From Pseudomonas cichorii (GTDB lineage: Bacteria; Pseudomonadota; Gammaproteobacteria; Pseudomonadales; Pseudomonadaceae): a stretch of 64,000 nt of DNA. Shown in pieces: positions 7,349-17,765 of this stretch (position 1 is the stretch's first letter; the number at the start of each line of letters is the position of its first letter). Both the position numbers and the translations under genes were made by a program. Location: contig NZ_BLVZ01000002.1 of the NCBI RefSeq assembly GCF_015471405.1, positions 124,001 to 188,000 on the forward strand, in the 5' to 3' direction. The notes beneath the pieces were generated by a model. The model made no database searches. It was not told the DNA's origin and was given only the letters and a program-made list of their open reading frames with translations.

Positions 7349-8311
7349 TCAGGATTCGTCAGCCTTTAATGTGCCATGCACCGAATGATCGCGCCCCAGC
7401 CCGGAAACATGCTGCTTGGTGGTTGAGTGTACGCCATTGTCGCCGGCCTCTTTCTCTCCGGCATCCTTGCCCTCTTGGGACATGTGCTCGATCACGGCAT
7501 TCATCTCGGCACCGAGCAGCAGTACCGCCGCCGATATGTAGAAATACAGCAACAGCACAATGATCGCGCCGATGCTGCCGTACATGGCGTTGTAGTCGGC
7601 AAAAGTCTTGACGTAGAAGCCAAAGCCCAGCGACGCGATGATCCACACCACCACGGCCAGTACGGAACCGGGAGTGATGAAGCGGAATTCCTGCTTCACG
7701 TCAGGCATGACGTAATAGATCAAGGCCACGGCAATCATCAGCAGCAGGATGATCATCGGCCAGCGCAGGACGGTCCAGAGCGTGACGATGAATTCCTCCA
7801 TGCCGATCTGCGAAGCGAACCAGCTCATGACCTGCGGGCCGACCACCATGAACCCTGCAGCAGCCAGCAACATGCCAGCGATGCCCACGGTGTAGAGGAT
7901 CGATAACGGAAAACGCTTCCAGATAGGCCGCCCTTCAACGACGTCGTAGGCCGCGTTCATGGCGCTCATCATCAGGCGCACGCCTGCCGACGCAGTCCAT
8001 AACGCAACAACGATACCGATGGACAGCAAGCCGCCCTTGGATTGTTGCAACTGATCGATTACCGGGTTGACCTGCTCCAGCGCCTGAGGTGGCAGAACCA
8101 GCTCAGACTGAAGACGCAGCCAGGAGAAGAAGTCCGGCAGGTGCAGGAAACCGATCAGGGCAATCAGAAACAACAGGAACGGAAACAGCGAAAACAGCAT
8201 CTGGTAGGCCAGTGCCGATGCGTAGGTAGACATCTCGTCATCGAGAAACTCAGTGACGGTACGAACCATCACTTTGCCCAGTGGCAACTGACGCATGTGA
8301 GGAAAGATCAT
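7349..8311 (-). CDS. YihY/BrkB family inner-membrane protein
   Basis: 320 residues with about six membrane segments. The family's [19 protein letters not shown] region lies near the N-terminus and a long final segment ([25 protein letters not shown]) near the end. The soluble tail is charged ([14 protein letters not shown]). The ATG at 8311 has AAGGAG six bases upstream; the frame extends further but only with weak codons. This family was once called ribonuclease BN by mistake. Its real function is unknown and transport has been suggested. It stands 47 bases upstream of def on the same strand. Confidence 0.85.
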   Translation of the reverse strand: MIFPHMRQLPLGKVMVRTVTEFLDDEMSTYASALAYQMLFSLFPFLLFLIALIGFLHLPDFFSWLRLQSELVLPPQALEQVNPVIDQLQQSKGGLLSIGIVVALWTASAGVRLMMSAMNAAYDVVEGRPIWKRFPLSILYTVGIAGMLLAAAGFMVVGPQVMSWFASQIGMEEFIVTLWTVLRWPMIILLLMIAVALIYYVMPDVKQEFRFITPGSVLAVVVWIIASLGFGFYVKTFADYNAMYGSIGAIIVLLLYFYISAAVLLLGAEMNAVIEHMSQEGKDAGEKEAGDNGVHSTTKQHVSGLGRDHSVHGTLKADES

Positions 8312-8500
8312 GGCGTCTCCTTGCGCTAAAAACCCGAATACATTACATCGCCCGACCGACAAACGCTGCGATTATGCGGCTGCCCATATGCCAGTAGCAT
8401 TGCACTGGCGTCAAATGGACTGGGCGAGTTGTAAAAGGTTTCAAGGCCATGATGGATAAAGGCCACCTAGGCGATGACCTTTATCCGTTCTCCTTCAGGG

Positions 8501-8692
8501 CTACGCCTTGTCTACACCCTTTTTCAGTACTTCCTTGGTTTTACCTTTGGCTTGCTGGGCTTCGCCCTTGAGTTCCTGCGCCTTGCCTTCGGCCTTCAAC
8601 CGGTTGTTGTCGGTCGCCTTGCCGATGCCTTGCTTGACGTTACCAGCCACTTCATTAGCTTTGCCTTTGATTTTGTCGCCAGTACTGCTCAT
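8501..8692 (-). CDS. CsbD family stress-response protein
   Basis: A 63-residue, highly charged helical protein: SSTGDKIKGKANEVAGNVKQ, then the repeats AEGKAQELKG and AQQAKGKTKEVLKK. This is the CsbD pattern (KIKGKxxExxGxxK). CsbD proteins are abundant under general or envelope stress in many bacteria, and the molecular role is not established. GGGAGA seven bases before the ATG at 8692 fixes the start. The 8312-8500 gap on its left holds nothing I can assign. Confidence 0.88.
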   Translation of the reverse strand: MSSTGDKIKGKANEVAGNVKQGIGKATDNNRLKAEGKAQELKGEAQQAKGKTKEVLKKGVDKA

Positions 8693-8912
8693 GACGTTTC
8701 TCCCGGGTCTTGAAGACCGTTCTGAAATCAAATGTCGTAACCTCGACAAGAAAATTGACCGGGGGCCGTCGCGCAGAGTTTCAATTATTTTCCCGCCAAA
8801 GCCTTCCGTTCGTCAGCTTATGGGCAGGTCTTATTTCCGGTGTTTGTGCGAGAATGCGCGTCGCAGTCAGTCTGTGCCCGGCACACTGAACAAACCGATT
8901 CACAGGAACGTT

Positions 8913-9293
8913 ATGAAACTCGATAAAAAGCTGGCCATCGCACGCAGGAACCAGGATCTGGGCGGCGCAGTGCTGGGCGTCAACAACACCCACTTCGCCA
9001 TCCTGGATACCAAGCGCAATATCTGGTGGTTCGATCTGCCCGTGGCACGCCTGCAAGTCGGCCAGTACGAATGGCTGCATCTGCTGCTGCACACTCCGGC
9101 AACCGACCAATTGCTGCACCTGAAGGTGACCACCGTCTTCATGCGTGATCACATCGAAGGCCTGGAAGTGCGCAATGCCGGCAAGCGCAAGCCGACCGTC
9201 AGCCTTGAGTTGAGCGCCGACAAGGATTCGTTCCTCAAGGACATGCGCCCCAAGGGCAGCAACCTCAGCTTTGCGGGTTTTGTGCAGAAGTAA
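8913..9293 (+). CDS. Conserved hypothetical cytoplasmic protein
   Basis: 126 residues, no signal peptide, no membrane segment. It has mixed strands and helices: KLDKKLAIARRNQDLGGAV at the start, a central NIWWFDLPVARL, then LHLLLHTPATDQLLHLKVTTVFM. The start at 8913 has AGGA about seven bases upstream. I do not recognise a domain. Codon use looks like that of its neighbours, so it is probably a real Pseudomonas gene. It converges on the DUF2177 gene with five bases between them. The region 8693-8912 before it contains no other clear gene. Confidence 0.7.
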   Translation: MKLDKKLAIARRNQDLGGAVLGVNNTHFAILDTKRNIWWFDLPVARLQVGQYEWLHLLLHTPATDQLLHLKVTTVFMRDHIEGLEVRNAGKRKPTVSLELSADKDSFLKDMRPKGSNLSFAGFVQK

Positions 9294-9298
9294 GGGGT

Positions 9299-9700
9299 TC
9301 AGGCAAGGCGGCGTGTCGCCAGATACCCCGCCGTCCCGGCCAGGGCCGAGACAACGGTGCCCCAGGCCAGATCGACCAGCGCCAACTGCGCAGGCCAACC
9401 CTGCAAGGTCGCCCAGTTCGTCAGGTCGTAAGTGCCGTAGGCAATCAGCCCCAGCAGCCCGCTATACAGGGTTGCATGCCCAAGGCGTTGCGCCTTGAGC
9501 GCGGGCAGTACGCCGAATATCACCAGCCCCGCCGCGTACAGCAGATAGAACACGACCGCCGGCCCCAACAGCGGCGCGGCGAGCATCAGCGGCCCGAGCC
9601 AGTCCCGATAGGTCGAGCCCATGAGCAATCCCAGCCAGATACCATCCAGGATCAGAAAAGCCAGAAGCGTACTGAAGTAGGCTGTAAGGACTTTTTTCAT
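9299..9700 (-). CDS. DUF2177 family inner-membrane protein
   Basis: 133 residues with four predicted membrane segments. It has the family's features: LAFLILDGIWLGLLMG near the N-terminus, GLLGLIAYGTYDLTNWATL in the third segment, and VDLAWGTVVSALAG in the last. The conserved YGTYDLTN and DLAWG motifs are the best support for DUF2177. Function unknown. Compact and complete. It lies 14 bases downstream of the CvfB gene on the same strand, so the two may share a transcript. Confidence 0.85.
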   Translation of the reverse strand: MKKVLTAYFSTLLAFLILDGIWLGLLMGSTYRDWLGPLMLAAPLLGPAVVFYLLYAAGLVIFGVLPALKAQRLGHATLYSGLLGLIAYGTYDLTNWATLQGWPAQLALVDLAWGTVVSALAGTAGYLATRRLA

Positions 9701-9714
9701 GGGCGCACCCGGTA

Positions 9715-10551
9715 TCAGGTCAGTTCGATACGGTCAGGATGAATCACAATCTGACCCTGTTTATACAAGGCACCGATAGCCTTCTTGAAGTTCCCTTTAC
9801 TGACGCCGAACAGGCCACTGATGACCTGTGGATCGCTCTTGTCGCTGACCGGCAAAACGCCATTGTTCTCACGCAATCTGGCGAGAATCTTGGAGTTCAG
9901 GCTACCGGCCGCTTCGGCGCCGACCGGTTGCAGGCTCAGGCTGATGTTGCCATCAGCACGAATTTCCTTGATGAAGCCTTTTTCCTGCTTGCCGGGACGC
10001 AGGAACTTGAATACTTCGTTCTTGTGGATCAAGCCCCAATGCTTGTTGTTGATAATCGCCTTGAAGCCCATGTCGGTGGCTTCGGCAACCAGCAGGTCGA
10101 CTTCCTGACCCACGCTGTAATTGGCAGGCGTCTTGTCCAGATAGCGATCCAGGCGCGCAGTGGCGGTGATGCGGCGCGAGTGTTTGTCCAGATAGACATG
10201 CACCACGCAATAATCACCTGCCTGCAACGTGCGCTTCTCTTCGGAGTACGGCAGCAGCAGATCCTTGGGCAGCCCCCAGTCCAGGAACACGCCGATGCTG
10301 TTGACCTCGACCACCTTCAGGCTGGCGAACTCACCCACTTGAACCTTGGGTTTTTCAGTGGTGGCGATCAGCTTGTCTTCGCTGTCCAGATAGATGAAAA
10401 CGTTGATCCAGTCTTCATCTTCAGTAGGAATATCCTTGGGGATATACCGGTTGGGCAGCAGGATTTCACCATCCTGAGCACCGTCCAGATACAGACCGAA
10501 GTTAGTGTGCTTGACCACTTGCAAGCTGTTGTAACGCCCGATTAACGCCAT
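9715..10551 (-). CDS. cvfB: CvfB/YitL-like S1 RNA-binding protein
   Basis: 278 residues made of tandem S1-like OB folds followed by a winged-helix segment at the C-terminus (VISGLFGVSKGNFKKAIGAL). The N-terminal unit reads GRYNSLQVVKHTNFGLYLDG, a typical S1 start, and a second appears at VGEFASLKVVEVNSIGVFLDWG. CvfB proteins bind RNA and affect virulence or post-transcriptional control in Gram-positive bacteria; the Pseudomonas homologues are little studied. The length matches the family (about 280-300). DUF2177 follows closely on the same strand. Domain assignment is strong; regulatory role is by homology. Confidence 0.88.
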   Translation of the reverse strand: MALIGRYNSLQVVKHTNFGLYLDGAQDGEILLPNRYIPKDIPTEDEDWINVFIYLDSEDKLIATTEKPKVQVGEFASLKVVEVNSIGVFLDWGLPKDLLLPYSEEKRTLQAGDYCVVHVYLDKHSRRITATARLDRYLDKTPANYSVGQEVDLLVAEATDMGFKAIINNKHWGLIHKNEVFKFLRPGKQEKGFIKEIRADGNISLSLQPVGAEAAGSLNSKILARLRENNGVLPVSDKSDPQVISGLFGVSKGNFKKAIGALYKQGQIVIHPDRIELT

Positions 10552-10907
10552 TTGCAGATACCCTCATTACGTAGGCGGCATTCTACCCGACTTTACGTCG
10601 GCATTCGCGCGGCAGATCACCGGCCCTCGCGGCGGGCAGCGTGCTGGCGAACAGATGCCCGGGATGTGCAGGCATTACTGACCAGCTCCCGCTCGTCAGT
10701 TTTCCGGGCAGAACATCCACAGACAAAACCAGCCGCCATCAATGATGACTTCCCATTTAAAACAGAGAGTTAAGGGTGTCATGCCGGGCCTTCACCTTCA
10801 CTGCTCACGGGCCGCTCATTTGGCTGCGCGTCTTATTAAGCCAGCAGAGACCCTTCATTTCCTGTACGATGGCTGGCCGTACGAAGTTTATGAAGGTTAT
10901 GGCAGTC
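10552..10907. other. Intergenic region between cvfB and the small SutA-like gene
   Basis: About 356 bases between divergent genes. It is mixed in composition. Short open frames occur on the plus strand (one from 10552), but none has a ribosome binding site or protein-like composition. It probably holds the promoters of both flanking genes. I see no clear hairpin terminator or repeat. Confidence 0.5.
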
Positions 10908-11087
10908 ATGCGTATCAAGGCATCCCACACCAAAGCAAAGCCAGCTCCAGCCGTTGAAACGAGCGATTCGATCAACGCCCAGATCGCAGCTTTCCTTAAG
11001 TCCGGCGGCGAAATCCAGCAAATCGCCAAAGGCGTGAGCGGCCAGACTTTTACCCCGTCCAAGCACATCAACCTCGGCAAGAAGTAA
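10908..11087 (+). CDS. Small basic SutA-like protein
   Basis: 59 residues. The N-terminus is basic and rich in Lys, Ala and Pro (MRIKASHTKAKPAPA). A helix (SINAQIAAFLKSGGEIQQI) follows and then a short tail ending PSKHINLGKK. The FLKSGGEIQQI segment resembles FLSRGGKVQEI in SutA, the small RNA-polymerase-associated regulator of P. aeruginosa, but the acidic N-terminal region of SutA is missing. In-frame ATGs exist at 10869, 10890 and 10899; I chose 10908 because the preceding residues look non-coding and AAGG lies 12 bases upstream. Function is inferred only from this short similarity. Confidence 0.6.
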   Translation: MRIKASHTKAKPAPAVETSDSINAQIAAFLKSGGEIQQIAKGVSGQTFTPSKHINLGKK

Positions 11088-11241
11088 TTCTCCCCGACTG
11101 CTTTGCGGTTTCTATGCGCCCTGATCAATGCAGGGCGCTAGCTACATCTCCCGTCTCACTGCTAATCTCCTTCATTATCTCCAAACCAAGAGCAGGAAAA
11201 CGCTCTGGTAGCAGACCCCTTTTGCTTTGCGGAATGCTTGA

Positions 11242-11757
11242 ATGAAGAACTGGATGCTTTTCGGCGCTCTGATCTACCTGGGTGGTTGTGCATCGCAGCA
11301 TTGCGAAAACGGCCCCAATGAAAATCCCCTCACTGACAGCCCTTGCCGTGCAGGCCATCTGCTGTATCAGCACGATATGCTTCAGGCCAAACTGCTGATC
11401 AGCGAAGCTGACCGCGAAAACTACGAACTGGCCGAGGCCATGCTGCGACGCGCCGCCATCGACGATGCATCCGGTGAAGCCGAGTTCTATCAGGCGGTAT
11501 TGCTGATTCGCGAGCAGGCCGAGCAGAAGCGGATCATCGATCTGTTGCAGACTGCAGCCGACAAATACCGGCACCCTCTGGCCATCGCCCTGCTCTCCCA
11601 GCAACTGAGCATGAGCGACCCGCAAAAGTCCGAACGCTATCGCACCGAATACGCCGAACTCGACGTGGCCAAGAGCGGCTACCCCTCGTTCGAGCAGGCT
11701 CTGGTGGTGATTCGCGGGCTGATCATTACGCCCACCGAGACAACAGCCAGCAACTGA
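11242..11757 (+). CDS. Lipoprotein with helical (TPR-like) body
   Basis: 171 residues. The lipobox LGGC (Cys15) follows a short hydrophobic segment (MKNWMLFGALIYLGGC), so the product should be lipidated; Ala-Ser after the Cys fits outer-membrane sorting. The body is helical with alternating short helices (ENYELAEAMLRRAAIDDASGEAEFYQAVLLIREQ is interrupted by turns), suggesting Sel1/TPR-like repeats. I recognise no specific family. An open frame on the opposite strand across the same region is a shadow. A GC-rich hairpin at about 11115-11137, without a T tract, lies upstream. Confidence 0.7.
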   Translation: MKNWMLFGALIYLGGCASQHCENGPNENPLTDSPCRAGHLLYQHDMLQAKLLISEADRENYELAEAMLRRAAIDDASGEAEFYQAVLLIREQAEQKRIIDLLQTAADKYRHPLAIALLSQQLSMSDPQKSERYRTEYAELDVAKSGYPSFEQALVVIRGLIITPTETTASN

Positions 11758-11904
11758 AGCTCCTGCGGATCGACGAACGGTCCGCATCCCCGGCATTTCA
11801 TCGGTATGCTTGCGAGGCTCTAGCTCGCGGCTTGTGTCGGGCCCCTGCGCCGTTTTCGATACGCCATTGTGACCACACTCCTCGACACGCTTAAGGAGTG
11901 AGCC

Positions 11905-12633
11905 ATGCTCAATCTTCGATTACAGATGCTGTCTCTCAGCACGTTGCTGTTGTGCCAGCAGGTTTACGCCCAGGTTCTGGAACGGGATTTGGGCGACTTC
12001 GACCTCAAACTGGCGACCACGCCCACACGCAGCATGGCTCAGGGGCTGGTGACACCCAACGGCAACTCCGGCTCCTTCCACGGCGGGCTGGACCTGACCC
12101 ATGAAAGCGGCTTTTACATCGGTCAATGGTCGCCGAACATGGGCTTTACCGAAGACACGACACTTGAAGTCGACTCCTACATGGGTTTCAAGAAACCCTT
12201 CGACAACACCCTGGGTTACGAACTGGGGATGATTCGCTACAGCTATCCCGACACCAGCCAGATCGACAGCCATGAGTTCTATGCCGGGCTGCGCGTGCTC
12301 AACAGCCGGGTTGGCGCGGCATTCAGCAATGATGTCGGCATCCGCAACAGCACTGTTTTCATCGACCTTGGCGCCATTGAGCAACTGGGCCTGGGCGTTC
12401 GCATGCAATACGCTAATCACCAGTTCGACACGCCGCAGGCCGGCGATGACGGTTCATTGATCAGCGGTTTCAACGACTGGTCATTGAAGCTGTCACGACC
12501 ATGGCTGGGGATCGACATGAACCTGATTTACAGCGGATCGAGCCTCAGCGGCTCCGATTGCAGCGTCTACAGCGGCCATAATTCCCGGTGCGAAGGGATG
12601 TTCACGATCAAGGCCGTACGCTCGTTCTTCTAG
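11905..12633 (+). CDS. TorF family putative outer-membrane porin
   Basis: 242 residues with a signal peptide (about 1-23, ending VYAQ). The mature part is a run of amphipathic strands. The family's typical start is recognisable (SGSFHGGLDLTHESGFYIG followed by QWSPNM), with aromatic girdle residues and a C-terminal Phe (AVRSFF) as expected for a Bam substrate. This is the TIGR02001/TorF group, small predicted beta-barrels of unknown cargo. AAGGAGTGAGCC before the ATG at 11905 is a strong ribosome binding site. Neighbouring lipoprotein genes may also be envelope functions. Family assignment is good; transport role is assumed. Confidence 0.82.
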   Translation: MLNLRLQMLSLSTLLLCQQVYAQVLERDLGDFDLKLATTPTRSMAQGLVTPNGNSGSFHGGLDLTHESGFYIGQWSPNMGFTEDTTLEVDSYMGFKKPFDNTLGYELGMIRYSYPDTSQIDSHEFYAGLRVLNSRVGAAFSNDVGIRNSTVFIDLGAIEQLGLGVRMQYANHQFDTPQAGDDGSLISGFNDWSLKLSRPWLGIDMNLIYSGSSLSGSDCSVYSGHNSRCEGMFTIKAVRSFF

Positions 12634-12740
12634 GCTTGCATGACACTTCAGGTAACCGGTTTTCGTGCAACGCCTCAAGTAAGTTGAACTGCCAGCTCCT
12701 ACACTCCTCTACAAGTCACTCAATGCGTCGAGGAGCTGTC

Positions 12741-13607
12741 ATGCATTGTTTCAAAGCCTTCATTAAGCTATTGATGGCCGTGCCGTTGCTTGTTGCATGC
12801 AGCCAGGTGGGTCTGGCGTATCGCAACCTTGACGTGATCATTCCCTGGACGCTCAACGACTATCTGGACATGAGTCGTACGCAAAAGAACTGGCTCGACG
12901 AACGTCTCAAACAGCACTTGAGCTGGCATTGCAGTACACAACTGCCCGACTACCTGACCTGGTTCAATCGCCTGGAAGACATGGTTAAAAACGATCAGGT
13001 CACCCAGGCAGAGCTGGAAGCGCGTACTGAAGAAGCCAAGGAAGCCATCGCGAAAATCTCCCGCCAGATCACGCCCTCGGCCGTCGAATTGCTGGCCCGC
13101 TTCGATGACAAGCAGGTTCAGGAGATGCAGAACGCATTCGCCAAGGACAAGCGCAAACAGGAAAACAAACTCCTCAACGAGCCGCTGGACAAGCAGATCG
13201 CCGAACGCTCCGAGCGCATGGAAAAACGCCTCACGCCCTGGCTGGGCCAGTTGAGCACAGCACAGAAAGCGCGGGTTCAAACCTGGTCGGCCTCACTGGG
13301 CGAACAGAACCGTGCCTGGATAGAAAACCGCACCCGCTGGCAGAACCTGTTCCTGGCTACGGTGCAGCAACGTCAGGCCAGCGACTTCCCGCAGCGCATT
13401 GCCGCCCTGCTGCAGAATCGCGAAACCTTCTGGACGCCTGAATACCGCCAGAACTACAACAAGGCCGAGCATGCCGCGATTTCGCTGCTCGTGGACGTGA
13501 TCGCCCAGAGCACACCCGAGCAGCGAAAACGCCTGTTGGCCAGAATCGCAGACATGCGTGAGGACTTCGCGGATCTGGATTGCCTGAAGGCCTCACAAAA
13601 GGCATGA
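12741..13607 (+). CDS. DUF6279-like lipoprotein
   Basis: 288 residues. The signal segment MHCFKAFIKLLMAVPLLVACSQ carries a lipobox (LVAC, Cys20). The mature part begins VGLAYRNLDVIIPWTLNDYLDM, the recognisable start of the DUF6279 family, and the rest is long, charged helices (KEAIAKISRQITPSAVEL and so on) that may form a coiled bundle. Function unknown. GAGGAG before the ATG at 12741 fixes the start; the open frame upstream to 12588 is not used. It lies 107 bases after the TorF-like gene on the same strand. Confidence 0.8.
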   Translation: MHCFKAFIKLLMAVPLLVACSQVGLAYRNLDVIIPWTLNDYLDMSRTQKNWLDERLKQHLSWHCSTQLPDYLTWFNRLEDMVKNDQVTQAELEARTEEAKEAIAKISRQITPSAVELLARFDDKQVQEMQNAFAKDKRKQENKLLNEPLDKQIAERSERMEKRLTPWLGQLSTAQKARVQTWSASLGEQNRAWIENRTRWQNLFLATVQQRQASDFPQRIAALLQNRETFWTPEYRQNYNKAEHAAISLLVDVIAQSTPEQRKRLLARIADMREDFADLDCLKASQKA

Positions 13608-13614
13608 CGGGGGC

Positions 13615-14004
13615 TCAGGCCACTTGCGCCTTGGACGCGACCTCATCGAATGTCGAAGGGTCGAGTGCATCGGCCTGATCATCCAGCACCTGCCGCGGAT
13701 GATCGTTGCCCGGAATGCTGCTGTCGATCATCGCCAGCAGGCTCGACCCGCGAGCGGTCAGGACAAAGTTCGAGCCCGTGCCGCCTTCCTCTTCGGGACG
13801 CGGTTCGATGTAGTTGTGCTTGAGCAATAGCGCTTCCAGATCGGCAGCTTCGGTCTTCAAGTGATCCAGATTACCCACAGACTCGCCTTCAGCAGCCTTG
13901 GCTGCCGCATGATCCTCGGCATATTTGCGCGGAGCAAAGGACTCGCCAGCGCTGTTCTGTACTTCATGGAGCAGACGTTCGATAAGGTCCCAGTTGTAAG
14001 CCAT
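13615..14004 (-). CDS. Winged-helix-like conserved protein (DUF2513-type N-terminus)
   Basis: 129 residues. It starts MAYNWDLIERLLHEVQN, which resembles DUF2513 (NWDLIxxxLxxVE), and the middle ends in a likely winged-helix wing: ALLLKHNYIEPR, then NFVLTARGSSLLAMI. That supports a small DNA-binding or phage-type regulator fold. GGAGG about 10 bases before the ATG at 14004 fixes the start. It converges with the DUF6279 lipoprotein gene at a distance of seven bases. Family match is moderate and no target is known. Confidence 0.65.
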   Translation of the reverse strand: MAYNWDLIERLLHEVQNSAGESFAPRKYAEDHAAAKAAEGESVGNLDHLKTEAADLEALLLKHNYIEPRPEEEGGTGSNFVLTARGSSLLAMIDSSIPGNDHPRQVLDDQADALDPSTFDEVASKAQVA

Positions 14005-14130
14005 TTTGTAAAACCTCCGTCCAGCATGGATGAATAGCCCATGACGTCCGGCCACGGGCTTGCTACTCAGAGGTTGTGACCTGTTGCGAGGGTGGCCGTT
14101 CAGCCGGGGAGACGGAGGGAGATCGTTCGT

Positions 14131-14175
14131 GACTGAAGTCGCTCCCACAGGCTGTGTGTGGGAGCGACTTCAGTC
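14131..14175. repeat. REP palindrome
   Basis: A perfect 19-base-pair inverted repeat (14131-14149 and 14157-14175) with a seven-base loop. It contains the GTGGGAGCGACTTCAGTCGC core found in many Pseudomonas REPs. It sits 13 bases past the end of the DEAD-box helicase gene and may act as its RNA 3' end. It is a different sub-type from the ATTCATTCGCG elements elsewhere in the window. Confidence 0.85.
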
Positions 14176-14187
14176 GCGAGTGGCAGA

Positions 14188-15528
<1,341 letters not shown>

Positions 15529-15832
15529 GGGTACTACCTCGACGAAATACAAAAATACAGCTGCATAGCGTAACGGTTTCGAGCGCCGGGGCCGAGTTTC
15601 TTTACCACTGTGGGTGGATTTTGTTGCTCGACCGGGCATTTAGCCGCGCTCTACGAGGCCGGAATGTGCGAATCGGAGGGCATCACTGGATAACCGGTGG
15701 GCATGCATGACAGTCGATCAGCACCGGACGATTGCCCCCAGCCTGAAAAATGGTCATATTATGGGCATATACCCATTAAACCAGTGACGCTTGCCTTGCC
15801 GCTGATGCCCTTGCACTGATACCGGATCTGCC
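15529..15832. promoter_or_regulatory. Intergenic region with a palindromic candidate operator (15761-15776)
   Basis: A 304-base region between the divergent helicase and MATE genes. It contains ATGGG-N6-CCCAT at 15761-15776, a 16-base dyad in AT-rich sequence 57 bases before the MATE start. That is a plausible operator for a regulator such as the nearby MarR protein. Apart from this I see nothing definite. Confidence 0.4.
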
Positions 15833-17230
15833 ATGTCAAAACTCCCCCCGGTGGTTGCTCAGCAACCCGCAGCTACAGCATCGCGCCCCATCAACTCTGC
15901 CCGTGAGAGACTGCTGACCGGGCCGATTCTTTCGACGTTACTGCTGCTCGCCTGGCCAACGGTCGCCGTACTGCTGGCACAGACCGCCGTGACCATGGCC
16001 GAAGCCTATTACGTAGGGCTTTTGGGAACGGCTGCATTGGCAGGTGTCGCTCTGGTATTTCCGTTCTACATGCTCATGGTGACGATGTCCGGCGGCGGAA
16101 TCGGCAGCGGCGTAGCCTCGGCGGTAGCCCGTGCCGTTGGAGCGAGAAACGAACACGATGCCGATTCACTGCTGATGCACTCCATCATTCTCGCGGTTTT
16201 CATCGGCCTGGCATTTACAGTGGCCGCGCTCCTGCTGGGGCCTTTTCTCTACCACGCAATGGGCGGGCGCAGCGAAGCTCTGGATGCGGCCCTGAAGTAT
16301 TCCAACTATCTGTTTCTGGGCGCGGTGCCCATGTGGATCGTCAACATGATCACCGCATCGCTTCGTGGCTCGGGAAACGTAAAGATCCCCGCGCTCATCA
16401 CGCTCATAGGCGCAATCATTCTGATCCCGGCTTCCCCGGCGCTGATCTTCGGGTTTGGTCCAGTCCCGGCAATGGGAATCGCGGGCGCCGGTACGGCCTT
16501 CGCCATCTACTACGTGGCCGCCGCGTTTTTCCTTGTGCGCTACATGATGTCCGGCAAGACGAACCTCACCCTCCGGAAAGTCTCGTTCGAGTGGCGCCTG
16601 ATCAGGGAAATATTGAAAGTCGGCCTGCCCGCTGCACTCAGCACTGTAATGACCAACCTGATTGTCATCCTGATCACCGGCGCAGTCGGGCTGGCGGGTA
16701 CGGACGCGCTGGCCGCCTTCGGGATTGCTTCGCGCTTGGATTACGTGATGATTCCACTGCTGTTCGGCTTATCGGCTGCGGTATTGACGATGGTGGGCGT
16801 CAACATAGGTGCTGGCGAAACTGATCGGGCCAGACAGATTGCCTGGATCGGGATACTTGTCGGTACTGCCTTTGTCGGGGTCATTGGCGTGATAGTCGCA
16901 GTCTTCCCGATGCTGTGGCTGCAGTTTTTCAGCACCGACCCGGCCGTGCTGGAGCCTGCGAAAAACTACCTGCACATTGTTGCGCCATTCTATGGCGCAC
17001 TCGGGTTCGGCTTCGTCTTCGGGTTCGCTGCCCAAGGGGCTGGCCACGCAGGCGCGCCCTTCATTGCGATTACCACTCGCATGCTTTTGGCCACGTCGCT
17101 GAGCTGGCTGGCCGCTTTGTATCTGGAGCCCCAGCTATCAAACATTGCCATTGCCACGGCTTTTTCACTGGTGGCATATGCTCTGGTCAGTTACTTCGCG
17201 ATGCTCAAAGGGGTCATTCGAGCGCCTTGA
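15833..17230 (+). CDS. MATE family multidrug efflux transporter
   Basis: 465 residues with about twelve membrane segments arranged as two related halves. N-half features include LLLAWPTVAVLLAQTAVTMAEAYYVG and LAGVALVFPFYMLMVTMSGGGIGSG; the second half repeats the pattern with GLPAALSTVMTNLIV and GIASRLDYVMIPLLFGLSAA. The internal repeat and the length fit a MATE drug/sodium or proton antiporter. A MarR-type regulator is encoded convergently, seven bases beyond the stop, which fits a drug-responsive pump. Substrates cannot be read from the sequence. The start at 15833 has no strong Shine-Dalgarno. Confidence 0.9.
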   Translation: MSKLPPVVAQQPAATASRPINSARERLLTGPILSTLLLLAWPTVAVLLAQTAVTMAEAYYVGLLGTAALAGVALVFPFYMLMVTMSGGGIGSGVASAVARAVGARNEHDADSLLMHSIILAVFIGLAFTVAALLLGPFLYHAMGGRSEALDAALKYSNYLFLGAVPMWIVNMITASLRGSGNVKIPALITLIGAIILIPASPALIFGFGPVPAMGIAGAGTAFAIYYVAAAFFLVRYMMSGKTNLTLRKVSFEWRLIREILKVGLPAALSTVMTNLIVILITGAVGLAGTDALAAFGIASRLDYVMIPLLFGLSAAVLTMVGVNIGAGETDRARQIAWIGILVGTAFVGVIGVIVAVFPMLWLQFFSTDPAVLEPAKNYLHIVAPFYGALGFGFVFGFAAQGAGHAGAPFIAITTRMLLATSLSWLAALYLEPQLSNIAIATAFSLVAYALVSYFAMLKGVIRAP

Positions 17231-17237
17231 GCGCTCA

Positions 17238-17690
17238 TCACTCTTCGGTGAGCACCAGGCGTTCGTCGTAGGCAATGCTGAGCAATGCCTTGCACAGCTC
17301 ACCCGCCGCGTCCTCACCGAAAGTCTTGAGAAACCGCTCCTGAGCCTGTCGCCACAAGATCCGGGCGTCATGAAATGCCTTTTCCCCTTCCGCCGTCGCG
17401 ATGATCAGGCGACGTCGGCGATCGGCAAGGCTGGTTTGCTGCGCAACGAGCCCATCGCGCTCAAGGGGTTTGAGGTTGTGACCCAGCGAGGAACGATCCA
17501 GAACCAGCGCATCGGCCAGTTCCTGCAAGGTAGGAGGTGATTTGGCCCGAGGAACCAGCTCTGCAAGAATCGCAAACTGGGTCGAGCGAAGCCCCGAAGG
17601 AGCCAGAGCATCATCATAAAGCTGAGTCAGCCGCCTTGAGGCCTTGCGCATTGCCGTCGCGTAGCAGCGCACGGGCGGTTGAACAGCCAT
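17238..17690 (-). CDS. MarR family transcriptional regulator
   Basis: 150 residues. The winged helix is clear: LRSTQFAILAELVPRAKSPPTLQELADALVLDRSSLGHNLKPLERDGLV, interrupted only by the helix turns, then the wing (SLADRRRRLIIATAEG). MarR proteins repress efflux or stress genes and release DNA on binding phenolic ligands. It is convergent with the MATE pump and divergent from the DUF2256 gene. A dyad AACGA-N6-TCGTT at 17766-17781, upstream of its start, is a candidate autoregulatory operator. Regulation of the MATE gene is likely but unproven. Confidence 0.88.
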   Translation of the reverse strand: MAVQPPVRCYATAMRKASRRLTQLYDDALAPSGLRSTQFAILAELVPRAKSPPTLQELADALVLDRSSLGHNLKPLERDGLVAQQTSLADRRRRLIIATAEGEKAFHDARILWRQAQERFLKTFGEDAAGELCKALLSIAYDERLVLTEE

Positions 17691-17765
17691 TTTTGAAACG
17701 CTCTATTGATGTGGGACCTGCCGGAGTATAGCGAGGTCGAGAGCTCCACCACCAATAGCAACTTG

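Noticed and set aside
10552..10773. 73-codon frame after cvfB
   Set aside because: No ribosome binding site, low-complexity Arg/Ser translation and no homologous look.
11115..11137. GCGCCCTG...CAGGGCGC hairpin as a terminator of the small SutA-like gene
   Set aside because: The stem is good, but no T tract follows, so it is not a canonical terminator; mentioned only in context.
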